64,000 nt of DNA from positions 40,506,075 through 40,570,074 of the forward strand of contig CM059564.1 in assembly GCA_030386875.1 (NCBI GenBank), in the 5' to 3' direction. This document shows positions 24,061 to 36,074 of this stretch, one piece after another. Every line of letters starts with the position of its first letter. Positions within the stretch are counted from its first letter, which is position 1. Origin of the DNA: Morinoia aosen (Eukaryota > Arthropoda > Malacostraca > Amphipoda > Talitridae). A model generated the notes under the pieces. The model had not been told where the DNA came from, did not search any database, and was given only the letters and a program-made list of their open reading frames with translations. The position numbers and the translations under genes were made by a program.

Positions 24061-24154
24061 TCGAGAACACAGAACACTAAGCTCAAACTACGCAGCGAAC
24101 TAAAAAAACAAGAAAGAAGCGAGAAAGCAGAATAGGTGACAGAGGATTCTGTAC

Positions 24155-24364
24155 CATAATGACTTCATCAGTGGGGTCACGAGTGCGTTTCTTGCCCATG
24201 TCGGCAACAGCTGCAGCAGCGGCAGCAGCAGCAGCGGCGGCGGCGGCAGCTGCAGCTGCAGCAGAGTGCGGCAAGACAGGAACAGCAGCAGCGGCAGCAG
24301 CAGGAGAAACAGCAGCAGCAGCAGCGGCGGCGGTAGGAGCCGCAATGACAGCCCCAGCAGCAGG
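24155..24364 (-). CDS. mbl: muscleblind poly-alanine exon with basic GKKRTRD motif
   Basis: The exon has 70 codons and is phase 0 at both ends. It begins PAAGAVIAAPTA, contains alanine runs of 7, 6 and 18 residues, and ends VADMGKKRTRDPTDEVIM. A basic GKKRPR/LKRPLE-type segment follows the alanine-rich region of fly Mbl and vertebrate MBNL and contributes to nuclear localisation; that role is inferred here. The acceptor is the TAG of CTACTAATAG|CCTGCT, preceded by a pyrimidine-rich stretch; the in-frame TAA and TAG just before the exon prevent it extending upstream. The donor is ATTATG|GTACAG. Reading through the donor would add about 21 codons to a stop near 24083. The mixed GCN codons make the RNA CUG/CCG-rich. 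Exon ends are inferred from phase and motif, without transcript evidence. Confidence 0.8.
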
Positions 24365-26732
24365 CTATTAGTAGCGGCAGGCGGGGCAAGCGAAGCGTAC
24401 AGGAGGGACCCAATAGAGGCGCACCGACAGCACGGGAGACAAAATAAGGCACGCATTAACATAACGCCTAAGGTTGGATAGACAGAAACAGTGTGTCATG
24501 GACAGAAAAAGATATGGCTGCTGGAAGTCTACATGCAGGAGGCGAGTCTCATGCGGCTCTGCAAATGATGAGTTAGGGAGGGAGGAATGAAGAACATGCA
24601 TGTTCTCGGCGGTGTTCCACATGCACGGAACAGCGTCATCCGTCGAACACACGGCCTCTGCGAGCGCTGTACTGGATCTGTGGTAGGGGCGCAAATAATA
24701 AAATAAATGTAATGACGATGAAGCCTTATGAGGTGTGAACAAAACGAAAACTTACCCAGTTTGTCTGCTTCAAACAAAACGCCGTGGATAACATGACTTC
24801 GGAAGTGGTTCTGATTATACGAGAGCAGTTTACGAATAATACCTCTACACTACAGGACCTTTTTTGTAAACAAATATTAGTTTAAAATTCGTCAAGTTAA
24901 TAATATAAATCTAAAGCTACGCAAATCCTAAGCTTACGGTGTTCGAGTCTTGACTTTATTTTTTTATGCATATAGAGATTGGTTCAAGTAATTATTTTAG
25001 TCACACTATGGGACTAAACGATAACAATAACCTGTTAATGCAAACGATATAAAAATGCTCAAATCTAGTAACAAATTTGTCCAGTTTCAAAAATTACATG
25101 CTCAAGATCTTGGTATGAATACGTATAAGAAGTTATCGATTTCATCGTGAGTAACGCTAGCCATTGTCATAAAAGATTATAGTGAAAACACGTATTAGTT
25201 GAAAGCGTGATAAACTACTGAGACCTTACACTGACACCAAATGGAATATTTCAGTTGAGTTCACCTAAGATTTCACAGCTCTAGCAGCAAGAAATGAACT
25301 ACAAAAATGAAGGCAAAATACAGTTAAATGAGGCCCAAAAAAAACGACACTACAGGTGACTGGAAGAACTTCTAACGCCGAATAGCCCTCAGCAGTAATT
25401 AGACACCCATCCAATTTTCACACTGACTTCCACAACGCAGAAATTTTGACGCCCAATTCACAGCTACGATCTCAGATACAACTTACAGATACGAAAACTT
25501 TCATTGTTATCACAAGTTTTCCAGAAAGAGATTCGAAAAGCTAGGGCGCAGTGGAGACCGTTAAGGAGAGGGCATTTTCCTTGGGAGCCGATTTAGAAGA
25601 GCAAAAGAAGCCTGCCGCACGGGCGCATCCAATAGCGCAGCACGCGTCTGAAGATCCGACTCGCAACGCGCCAGCTCGTCTTGCGCTCGATGCCAGAAGG
25701 CGGCGAGGTGCATTATCGGAAACTCCACCCAGAGCTCCATTTGATTTTTGACGCAATCATCTCGGAATCTTTTCTTTCTAGCAAGGCCGCACGTGCACTT
25801 TGGGGCCCAGAGCCTCTTTCTAGCTGCACGATTTACGACGAGTTAGATAATTTCTTTCACAAGCTGGATCTGATATTGAAAAGGAATTGCGTTGCTTCGG
25901 AAACGGAACTGTAAAGTATGGGATACATGAAGGCAAGTCAACCGATAGAAAGGTTTCCTTAGCATCAACAGTATAAAACAACACTACCAACAGTGTGAAC
26001 TGCCAACTTCTTCTAAAATGAACAAAAATCTCAGAAGTACGGTGATATTTGACGAACGCATGAAAACATCAAAGCGAATAATTGACAAAGTGATAAGATT
26101 AGATGTTAGTTTAAGCCTCCCTAATCGCAACAAAAGCGGAGTAAAGAGAGAGGAAGGAGGAAGGCACCATTAAATAAGGAGTGAAGGGAACGCAGAATTT
26201 CTATACATAAGTGTATGGAAACAGGAAACTGGGAAACCAGTTCATGAAACACGATAAAAGTTGAAGAAAGTAATAGGTGCTGGGAAATAGGTCAGCACTG
26301 AACCGAGAACCGTAACAAAATAAATACAACTCCTTTGGTATCAACAAAAAGAAGGCCTAAACCTTGGCCCGTGAATTGCCTCACATTGTTCTGATAGGGG
26401 AGCTTGGTTTTCTTGATAGGGCGCATAATGAAAAAAGAATGAATTATTCCCCAAAGTACAATTGGAACGCATAATGCTGTTCGTTTATTGGGCGTAGGAT
26501 GAAGGACAACTATTATACTGAGAACAACTATTTCTCAAAATAATACGTAGAATTTTATTCGAGAGTGTCATCCATCGAACAGCGACATCAGTATTGATTT
26601 CACACGCAGAGACTGAGTTCCCATAACGCGATGGAGGCCAGGACAAACAGTCGAGATGGCGTTGGAATTTCAGTGGGAAAATGTTATTCCGTCGGCTTTG
26701 GTGTTGAAAAAATCGTCCAGACGGATGTCATG

Positions 26733-26876
26733 GTGGGATCGCTGAATACCATGACCTTTTATTGATAATGACGGAGTACGAGGCAGAGGAAAGTCGGCAT
26801 TGTGGCACCGTTGAATACCATGAACTTTTATTGATAATGCGAGGAGAAATTTGGAGTACGAGGCTGAGGAAAGTCG
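26733..26876. repeat. 65-75-bp direct duplication
   Basis: Two copies share TTGAATACCATGAACTTTTA-like, TTGATAATG and GGAGTACGAGGC(A/T)GAGGAAAG blocks. Copy 2 carries about 11 extra bases. Confidence 0.8.
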
Positions 26877-28190
26877 GAATAGGTCGAGCCAAGTCCGGAC
26901 GTGATTGGTGCCCGCACGCCGCGTCAGCAGCCCACGGCCGACAGAGGACGGCCGAATACGTGACCAGGGCCGGCAATTGGAGCGGCGCTCGCTTCTCTGG
27001 CGCTCCAGTCGCCAATCTTGATCACAGTCAGCGTCCTGATCCAATTTAACACAATGATTCACCGGCATTAGGATCTGCTTGTTTGCCAGACCAATTGAGT
27101 TAGAGTTAATGCAAGAAACGAGGCGGGAGGCCAGCGCGCAGCACGACAGCCTCAATACTGCGAAGCGCGCACAAAAATACGGAGGGCAATGACGCTCCAG
27201 CTCCCCGAACGCAATAAACAAGATCCACGCTAACACGATCCGACCAACGGACAGATCAGACGAACAGCCTCCTCAGACCTCACAGGCCCCTTTTATGGTG
27301 TCATAAAACATACACGGTGGCGCGCATCAACTTCCTCGGACATCATCGTGGCTAAATGGCAGTGCGCCATTTTTTCCAGCACACTGCCAGAATAGAAGTC
27401 AACGACACGAACGAGAATATTCAATTACGAGGCCAGGACAAGGCTTCATGCGAGCCATCGTCCCAAAACCAGTCGCTGAATTTCTTTGTTCGTATCGGCG
27501 GATGACCGGTGACAGTAATGCAATCTGTCCGAGAGCTGATCCATATTGAAGGCAGGCCACCGTCGTGCCGGATTATGAGAAAATCGGCCCCGACCAATGG
27601 AAGATTACTTCCGAAACATTCGCAGCGGCAAAGAAAACTAATATAAACCCACTAAAAGTTGGAAAAATAAGGAGGCAGTGAGCGTATCATCACTGAAGAG
27701 AGAAGGGGGCGTTGGAAATCAGCGAATGAGTGATGAAAGCGCAAGCAAAAAAAAAAAAACCAAAGCTCTAGCGACATGAAATTCGTACAGTTGTTTACTT
27801 GCTACAGGTTCCGGCCACAATTGAAACCTTTCTGCCTACTAAGCCTAGATCGTTCACTTTTGCTTCTTAAGTCAGTCGAATTTAACGACAAGCTTTTGCA
27901 TCAACGGCGTACTCATCGTGCAAATTTGAAACAAATTATTCGTCATCTCTCAGCTTCTCACGTGACATAGGTTCATAGCCATCAAATGTAAAGAAATCTT
28001 TTCATATTGCAGGTCAATATTAAATTTTTGAGTTGGTAGCAATGATTTCTGAAATGGTTTATGAGCAGGAGCATATGATTACCTCTTTTTCTATAACAGC
28101 TCACTGAGCATCAATCATATTCTAGGTTCTGAACACATTTTGCCTCATGAAATGTTTCAACGACGACCGAAAGCAAGAAAGTTGAAATTC

Positions 28191-28427
28191 ACAACCTTCG
28201 AGTCACGTAATTGTCACTAGATGAAGTACAGATGCCAAACTGACGCTATTTCAAATGAGCATTTCAAATTTTCAGCTAACGAGAAGGAGTGGAAAAGGGA
28301 CCACAACCTTCGAGTCACGTCACGATATATAGATGCCCTTCGAGTCACGATATATAGATGCCCTTCTGACACCATTTCAATGAGCATTTCAAATTTCCAG
28401 CTCACGGCAAGGAGTGGAAATGAGACC
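28191..28427. repeat. nested direct repeats
   Basis: ACAACCTTCGAGTCACG begins two longer units containing CATTTCAAATTTTCAGCT and AAGGAGTGGAAA. Between them a 25-bp subunit containing CGAGTCACGATATATAGATG is duplicated in tandem. Confidence 0.8.
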
Positions 28428-29135
28428 TTGAGGAACTCCGAGATTCGCATCGCAATCCTCCAACTTCACGGCGGCTAAGATCAGAGCGGGGGTGTGCCTG
28501 GCGTGCGAAGTTCCCAGGCTTCATGTGACGTCGAGGAAGAGAAGGCAGATTGAGTCAACCAGCAAGGGAGTCTATAGAAGTTCCGTGCGCTACTGAGTGC
28601 GGTACACAATTGTGCATGTCACAATTTTTCGTTTTTGAATGCAATAGTTGCTCGTTGCACACTATTACGGCAGTACACATGATTGTGGACGAAAATTAAT
28701 TAGGACTCGAACTATCATCAAGGAATAATACTTCACAATGGCTTTAAAAATCATCAAAGAAAAAATGATTTCTGAACAAATTGTATATCCGTTTAAAAGA
28801 ACAGATTCTCCTGCGAAACGTCATAAGTAGCAGATCAATTCAAAGTCACAGTTATACCGACGACACATTTTGCACCGGAGTTCTGAATGTTCTTTTCTGT
28901 CAAGACCCTTAGGTACCAAACAATTTTCAGAAAATGTAACTTAAAATGAGCAAAATGAATTAAGGCCAAAAGGCTTCCAAGTTTATTCAACGTATATTTG
29001 TCGGAGAAGCTAGGCTCAACACTAAAGCTGGATACGCTGTGAAGCAAGACACTGACCAAATACAGAATGATTAGATGAATTATGGCGTTCGTTCAGCAGA
29101 AATTGCTACAATTCGGAGTTGAAGATCTTTTATAC

Positions 29136-29840
29136 GCAAGCGGCACAACCCAACACCGGGAGCGGGAGGCGGCCCACAACCCAACACTGGGAGCGGGAGG
29201 CGGCCCACAACCCAACACTGGGAGCGGGAGGCGGCCCACAACCCAACACTGGGAGCGGGAGGCGGCACAACCCAACACCGGGAGCGGGAGGCAGCACAAC
29301 CCAACACCGGGAGCGGGAGGCAGCACAACCCAACACCGGGAGCGGGAGGCAGCACAACCCAACACCGGGAGCGGGAGGCGGCACAACCCAACACCGGGAG
29401 CGGGAGGCGGTACAACCCAACACCGGGAGCGAGAGGCGGCACAACCCAACACCGGGAGCGAGAGGCGGCACAACCCAACACCGGGAGCGAGAGGCGGCAC
29501 AACCCAACACCGGGAGCGAGAGGCGGCACAACCCAACACCGGGAGCGAGAGGCGGCACAACCCAACACCGGGAGCGAGAGGCGGCACAACCCAACACCGG
29601 GAGCGAGAGGCGGCACAGCCCAACACCGGGAGCGAGAGGCGGCACAACCCAACACCGGGAGCGGGAGGCGGCACAACCCAACACCGGGAGCGAGAGGCGG
29701 CACAGCCCAACACCGGGAGCGAGAGGCGGCACAGCCCAACACCGGGAGCGAGAGGCGGCACAGCCCAACACCGGGAGCGAGAGGCGGCACAACCCAACAC
29801 CGGGAGCGAGAGGCGGCACAACCCAACACCGGGAACGAGC
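29136..29840. repeat. 29-bp GC-rich minisatellite, about 24 copies
   Basis: The unit contains CACAACCCAACACCGGGAGC and GAGAGGCGG (or GGGAGGCGG); the first few copies are 31 bp with CCC and CTGGGAG. Because 29 is not a multiple of three and no copy creates a stop, long frames are open on both strands (for example minus 29080-30810). In the mbl sense direction each unit carries CGCC and CGCT, both YGCY. Confidence 0.97.
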
Positions 29841-29960
29841 CGGCCGGGATCGGTAGGGTCCGAGATGAGCCGCTCGATCCGAGAGAGCGGCAGGCAGGCA
29901 CGAACTGCACACAGCCGCCGCATCGAGGGGGCAGCAGCGCAAGGAAAATATCAGCACCGG

Positions 29961-30780
29961 CATCAGGGGTGATTGTGGTGGGTGCAGTATCAGGGGTGAT
30001 TGTGGTGGGTGCAGTATCAGGGGTGATTGTGGTGGGTGCAGTATCAGGGGTGATTGTGGTGGGTGCAGTATCAGGGGTGATTGTGGTGGGTGCAGTATCA
30101 GGGGTGATTGTGGTGGGTGCAGTATCAGGGGTGATTGTGGTGGGTGCAGTATCAGGGGTGATTGTGGTGGGTGCAGTATCAGGGGTGATTGTGGTGGGTG
30201 CAGTATCAGGGGTGATTGTGGTGGGTGCAGTATCAGGGGTGATTGTGGTGGGTGCAGTATCAGGGGTGATTGTGGTGGGTGCAGTATCAGGGGTGATTGT
30301 GGTGGGTGCAGTATCAGGGGTGATTGTGGTGGGTGCAGTATCAGGGGTGATTGTGGTGGGTGCAGTATCAGGGGTGATTGTGGTGGGTGCAGTATCAGGG
30401 GTGATTGTGGTGGGTGCAGTATCAGGGGTGATTGTGGTGGGTGCAGTATCAGGGGTGATTGTGGTGGGTGCAGTATCAGGAGTGATTGTGGTGAGTGCAG
30501 CATCAGGGGTGATTGTGGTGAGTGCAGCATCAGGGGTGATTGTGGTGAGTGCAGTATCAGGGGTGATTGTATGAGGTAATTGTGGTGGGCGCAGTATCAG
30601 GGGTGATAGTATAAGAGGTGATTGTGGCGGGTGTAGTGCCAAGGGTGATCGTGGTGGGCGCAGTATCAGGGGTGATTGTGGAAGGGGAACATCAGAGGTG
30701 ATGGCAGTGGGTGTAGTATCAGAGTTGAGAACAGTGCATGAAGGATCTAAGGTGATATTAGTGGGTGTAGCATAGCATTG
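29961..30780. repeat. 27-bp minisatellite, about 22 near-identical copies plus divergent tail
   Basis: The unit is GGTGATTGTGGTGGGTGCAG followed by TATCAGG. Copies from 29965 to about 30480 are almost identical; those to 30780 are increasingly divergent. About 110 bp of GC-rich single-copy DNA separates it from the 29-bp array. Its in-frame nonapeptide repeat on both strands is not regarded as coding. Confidence 0.97.
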
Positions 30781-32044
30781 ATGTGATATTGTGTGAAGCA
30801 CAAGCTTCAATGACAGCCCTAGTAGCCGAGTCCATTAGAGTAGCGTCGCCGTCAGAGTTGGGTCAGCAGAGCTCTCATAGCGACTGGAAGCACGAACAAT
30901 GGAACAAGACATTCGAGGCACACATGTGACAAACTCAGTGCTGACCAAGAATATGTCCACGAATGGCCCTGAAACAAACGTAAGAAGTTCCTGCCTAAAG
31001 CACGCCACAAGGTCACCTTGAGTCTCTTGGGCACCTTCATAGTTCATGAAAAATGTTCAAAAATATCTCCATAAAGTGGTTTCCGAAAAACCTGAAATAA
31101 ATTCCAGAAAGCCCAAAGATGTCAGGAAAACTTTCACGCCACTTCTAAACTTGAAAAATTGGCTTCATTGTGATGTAAAAAAGAAGCTGCAGATAAGCAA
31201 TTTTGGAGCAGACGCTGAAAAAGCTGTGGCGCGGTAGAAGCAACAGCTGGGACCACACGAAGGCTCCCAAGTCAAGCCTGCAGTCCCAACTTTCGAACGC
31301 TCTTAAAGTTTCGCCAACGATGACTTAGGACGGCTCGATGCTCATTACGACAGTCGCAGAAGCTACAAGGAGCGCTGGAGGTTTGTACTTTTCTCCAATA
31401 CGTCGACCGTTGAAGTAGGATGGAAATTGTGTGAGGAAAACTTGCCGTGGAATGGCTGAAATCAAAGCGTCGTCATCTCAGAAACGTTCTTCAAGAAAGA
31501 TATTTCCGCTTCTTTCAAGGAATATCAAATGCGCGTTGGCCAATAATAGTGGGAAATAATGAGATCAGCTATTAGAAATCAGTTGGAGTTAATAATGAAA
31601 CGTAAGAAGTTCACAGAGAAACGCTGTCACTCAGGCTTTATAACGAAATAAGAACAGAAAATTTAAGAAGAACAAAGCTATAACAAGAAATTTTCCTTGA
31701 CCGATGTATCAGCAAATGTAACGATTCGTAACATGTACTGACACAAGAACAAGGAATGAGATTGAAGGCGTCTGAAAGCCTTAAGTTCAACCAAAAATTA
31801 CTATAACGGGTTATGTAGCATCTATAATTCTCGCAAATGAAGATACAAGAAAAGAACTAAAAGACACTAACAAAACCTCACTGCAAATGAGCTCTACCTA
31901 GAGACCCGACATGTGCTCCACAGTATTCCATCACATGTTAACTAGCACGGATCAAATTGAAGTTCAATATCCAACAAAAATTCAAAGTCAAGATTAGTAT
32001 TCAAAATCGAAAACATTAAATGAATCGTGCCTTCATTTAGATTC

Positions 32045-32153
32045 GATTAAGTATTTTTGAAAATTCCACCAGTGACAACCGGTGGGCCAGCTCTTTTGAA
32101 AATCCCTACAACGACCAAAGGTGCGTCGATCCGGGGTAGTATAGACGTGTTAA
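32045..32153. mobile_element. possible truncated TTAA-type element
   Basis: In complement it begins TTAACACGTCTATACTACCC, then continues through ACGCACCTTTGGTCGTTG and a GGATTTTCAAAAGAGCTGGC block similar to the interior of the 18.8- and 35.8-kb copies. No opposite end was found. Confidence 0.4.
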
Positions 32154-35100
32154 GAGGATACAAGAAGTTGACCATGATGTCAAGGAGCTGCTATGCAACT
32201 TCTGTGCTAAGCCCAACACGGTCACAATAGATAATTATATTCTTGAATTCAAATAGTTAAAAACCTTCTGAAAGGAAAAACCTCATCGTTCTATAAGGTA
32301 CTGGTGTCCACTAAAAGGCTGGTATGAGACAAGTACATTTGAGTTCAAGTGTTATATTACACAAAGTGAAAACAAAAAGTTAAACCGTGGAACCACGCAC
32401 AAATGAAGTGAGGAGTAACAATACGGATATTGATGCTTGATGCACGAGACAAGTAATTTGAAAGTGTAAACGAACGTTGTCGCTTACATTTGGATACATT
32501 AAATTATGATTTCAACTGATTTCGTCAGAAATGGAGCAAGTGAACTCAAATCCCAAAATCTACTGTAATACCGAGTACGAATTTACTCGGAATAAATGAT
32601 GTAACAATTGAACTAGAGGATTTCACTATAGAATAAAATAGGGAATAGCACAGGAACTTTGTTGAGGCTTCTACACGAAAATCTAAAGAAATCAGTTATA
32701 TAGTTTTCGAGATTGTCGTTAATCAAAGCATAAATCAAAGCTCCACTCTCATGAGTATGACTCAAATACGCACGCATTCAACAGTTTTCAAACTATTCGA
32801 TGCCTCATTATTTACAGATTATCCAAACGCAACCTATTTTTAGTAAGAGAAAACTTGGCACACCTGAAGGATATAAAAGAAAAATCTAACGAAAGATGAA
32901 AGCAACGAATCAACCTTAACGCAGACATCAAAAACTACTTATTTCACCAATGCCCAACGACACAAGAAAGGGCAAACTCAATGTGCTGAACGCTTAGAGA
33001 AAAGCACTCGAGACTGGAAGCTTGATATGTCCACTACCAACTATTTTACCCTGTCTCATTGGCTGGGTAATGAGCATCAAATTATTGTTGGTAGTTTGAG
33101 GAAATCGTGAAGGACGTTTGTGACGACACGTCGCTGAAAATGGAACGACGTCTATTAAACTCAAGACAAAATATCGAAATAAGGGAGAACGCGAGCGCCA
33201 TTTGTAGGAAGTGGGAGGCAGCGCGTCACGGGAGGCCCACATTAATATCACTTGACAAGAGAACGTGACTGAACTTGCGAGCGGCGACTGCCACGTTCCT
33301 TCCTTCTTCTACAGAGGCAAAACACACAGGGAGAGAGTCGGATCTAAGGTAGAGGAAAGCACAATTTTCCAAGAGCTCTTCGTGTGGCGGCGGTTGAAAG
33401 ACAGCGTGTGTATGTCACGACAGACAAGGGCACTTCACGGAAATCCTCAATCCTGTGTTAAATTTTAAGGTACGTTGAACGAGCACTGCTAATTGCACAA
33501 TTAAAGGAAAAAAGTAGCATTCATATACCGAATTTAGGAACAATTCAGCTGCATTTCGCCATTCCGCCGTCAAAGAGTCGACACTATATTTTTATCTCTG
33601 CGTGGCAGATGTTCATTTTTGCTCAGTGCTCTACCAGAAGAGCGTGCATACAAACTCACTCATTGGTAAGGTAAAGGGAGCGGTCTCTCCTCTTACAAAA
33701 CTTCAGCAGGAACTTCACTCGAAAAAAGCGGCTACAAAGACGAAAGAGATAGGTGAAAAATTGAGGAAGCAGCAGTTCGCATGGAGTTGGCAAGTCGTTT
33801 AGGCTCATTTAAGATCATTTACCTTCGTCGAGGATCATTGGGATCAGTGCTCGAAAGCGGCGCCTTCACAAGGTTGCTAAGCAAGGCGAGTTTTAGGAGA
33901 GGCCTGCCGTGGAAAAGCAGGCAGCCCTCACCCTAACCATCAACTCAATGACTCGGAAGAAAAGCCCACCAACTTCCTAAAGGATAGTTCTGTTCTGCTT
34001 CGTAGCCCTCAATGTGCACTGTGTTTCTTCTAGTCGCTTAGTTCCAACAATGAAACTTTAACGCAAAAATTTCATATGAGTATCTAATAGGGAACCATAT
34101 CTCTGAAAGTAGCATTAGAATCTTTGTCGTAGCTCGAACGGAGCACTTCGTACACTTTTGCGATGAGACGAAACCGCATATCAAAAAATTCACCCAAACC
34201 AATTTGGATCGTCGGTAAAGTGGAAGCCCGGAAGAGGGAGCGCATACAGAAAGCAGATCGCGGCGGCTTCAACCTCATTTGTATTCTCTTGGAGCGAAAC
34301 AATAAAATCCTAAAGGTATAATCAAGAGAGCCAGTCAACCGGAGCGAGCAAAATTTGGGGGGGCCGCACGCAGCCCACTTAAGAGTTTCATAAGGAAAGC
34401 AGAGCTGGCTAATCTCGAGAGGCATCCGAGCTTCGGCGACGCACAGCCTCGGCTAGCAAAACAGCTAACGCAGCTCTCGTGAGCTGCATGCAAAAGCCCA
34501 GTTCATCAGAATGAAGCAACACAAGGCCCGAGACAAATTTCCGGCAAAGGGTGGTAACCAAAAGCATTTTATAAGCAAAGAAAACAGTTCACCACAGAGA
34601 GGCATTATGAACGATGATTAAAATTCTTGGTGTCCATGAAACGTGTATCTATTAATGTTAATCAATGATATTATGTATCTTTGATACCGTAGAGCAATTT
34701 AATGACGTTACATTTCTTTAGCATCCCTTTTCCCTTCGAACAGCAGCATAATAAACATGATAGAATAATTTGGTCTTACAGATTCTTGAAATCAGGGGAC
34801 AAACTTCTCGTGAACACCTTGCATGCGCAAACAGCGGGTGAAAAATGTAACAACGTATCATTTATAACTTGAAAACGGAACGATTTCCAAGCTTTTGAGT
34901 CGCTCAAGTTTTAACCTAAGTTCAACAAGACCACGCCAATCGTTGACGCTAGGAAAACTTTGCTTAACTTGAGAGCACGGATTACGAAGTCAGGAGCACC
35001 GCAAACGTAAGAAGCGAGTCGGAGCCATTACTGGGAGTCGCACAATTAAAGGAAGGCGAGGTCTAGGACGACAGCAGTGCATAAAGTTGACCTCCCATCG

Positions 35101-35847
35101 AACCCATCGCAGCTTACCGATACGGGGGAGCGGGGGCAGTGGTGAGCGAGAGAGGCACAGACACCTGCACACAACAAGCTTCTTGCGCTGCGCTTAGAGC
35201 CAGATAATTGTATTATTTATGTAGACGAGAGAAATGCGCGGCGCGTGACAATTGTGAAGAAGAAGCTTATTAGAGCCACTGCAAGACCTGATAGATACCT
35301 TCCCCGAAGACGTCATTTGGTTACGATCAGCATCATAAGATAAGGGAGAGTTCGAACAACACATGACGGACGAGGTTCATCCCGGCGCACAATGACCGTA
35401 AAGTGTCAAATGCATCACGAACATTAAAGTGGCGCGAATGAAATAATCCTGACATTTGCAGGAGGCTCTTCTGCGAATGAAAACTTGTGTCCGAGTGTAC
35501 GGATAATAATCTTGAAAAATCATGAACGTTCCATAAGAACATTTGTCCGTAGAGAAGTTCAAGGAAATCTTCGCGAAAAGTATTAGACGCAAACTATTCT
35601 GCTACCGTTCATTGATAGGAATGGTAATTTAAAACGTGAGCTTCAGCCAAAGGAAGAACGGCACAAATTTCAAAATGTCTTGTGCGGGAAAACTCGAAAT
35701 GTTAACCGTAAAAAAACGATAACTAAATTCCTGAATGTGCTTATACGTTACTAGCACAAGGATGCAGCCGATTTTTTCCGTCACCTCAAAGGAGCAATCA
35801 CAAACTGAATTCAATTGAATGAATTTTGGCCAAAATTATCGAGATAC

Positions 35848-36074
35848 TTGACACTTAGGCCACAACGTGCGCCACTGGTGGCCACGGAGGGGATTTTCAT
35901 AACGCTACTGACCGACCAGTCGTCACGAACTCAATTTACATAAATACGTTATCAAACGACCTGAATGTGTGATCTAGTTAATATTCACTATTTTCAAAAC
36001 TTCTCACTACAACTGACTTTAAATTTTAGTTGAATATTACCCTTAAGCTTAACCAATTGCAGTCGAAGTGTTGA
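35848..36074. mobile_element. TTAA-type non-autonomous DNA transposon, copy B
   Basis: Ends are TTGACACTTAGGCCACAACG (left) and, in complement, TCAACACTTCGACTGCAATT (right). The interior block GGATTTTCATAACGCTACTG and following CGACCAGTCGT, GATCTAGTTAAT and CACTATTTTCAA match copy A at 18.8-19.0 kb. Both target sites have decayed from TTAA to TTGA/TCAA. No coding capacity. Confidence 0.6.

Larger units (their letters stand above)
16333..24154 (-). other. intron before the terminal exon
   Basis: The intron runs from GTACAG at 24154 to CAG at 16333. It holds the TTA-flanked fold-back element (19435-19695), two TTAA-type remnants (18.8 and 20.7 kb), a 125-bp duplication (21.48-21.73 kb), an inverted repeat with a tandem 30-mer (23.03-23.15 kb) and a short GA-rich repeat (23.95-24.06 kb). 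Other parts, including 16.45-18.8 and 21.75-23.0 kb, contain only short random open frames and purine-rich plus-strand DNA. Confidence 0.65.

Noticed and set aside
24100..24462. Leucine-rich and cysteine/arginine-rich open frames over the poly-alanine exon
   Set aside because: Out-of-frame or antisense readings of GCN repeats; only the frame ending MGKKRTRD matches muscleblind.
29080..30810. 576-codon minus-strand open frame and overlapping plus-strand frames
   Set aside because: They run through the 29-bp and 27-bp arrays; peptides simply mirror the repeat unit in each frame and there is no domain or splice context.
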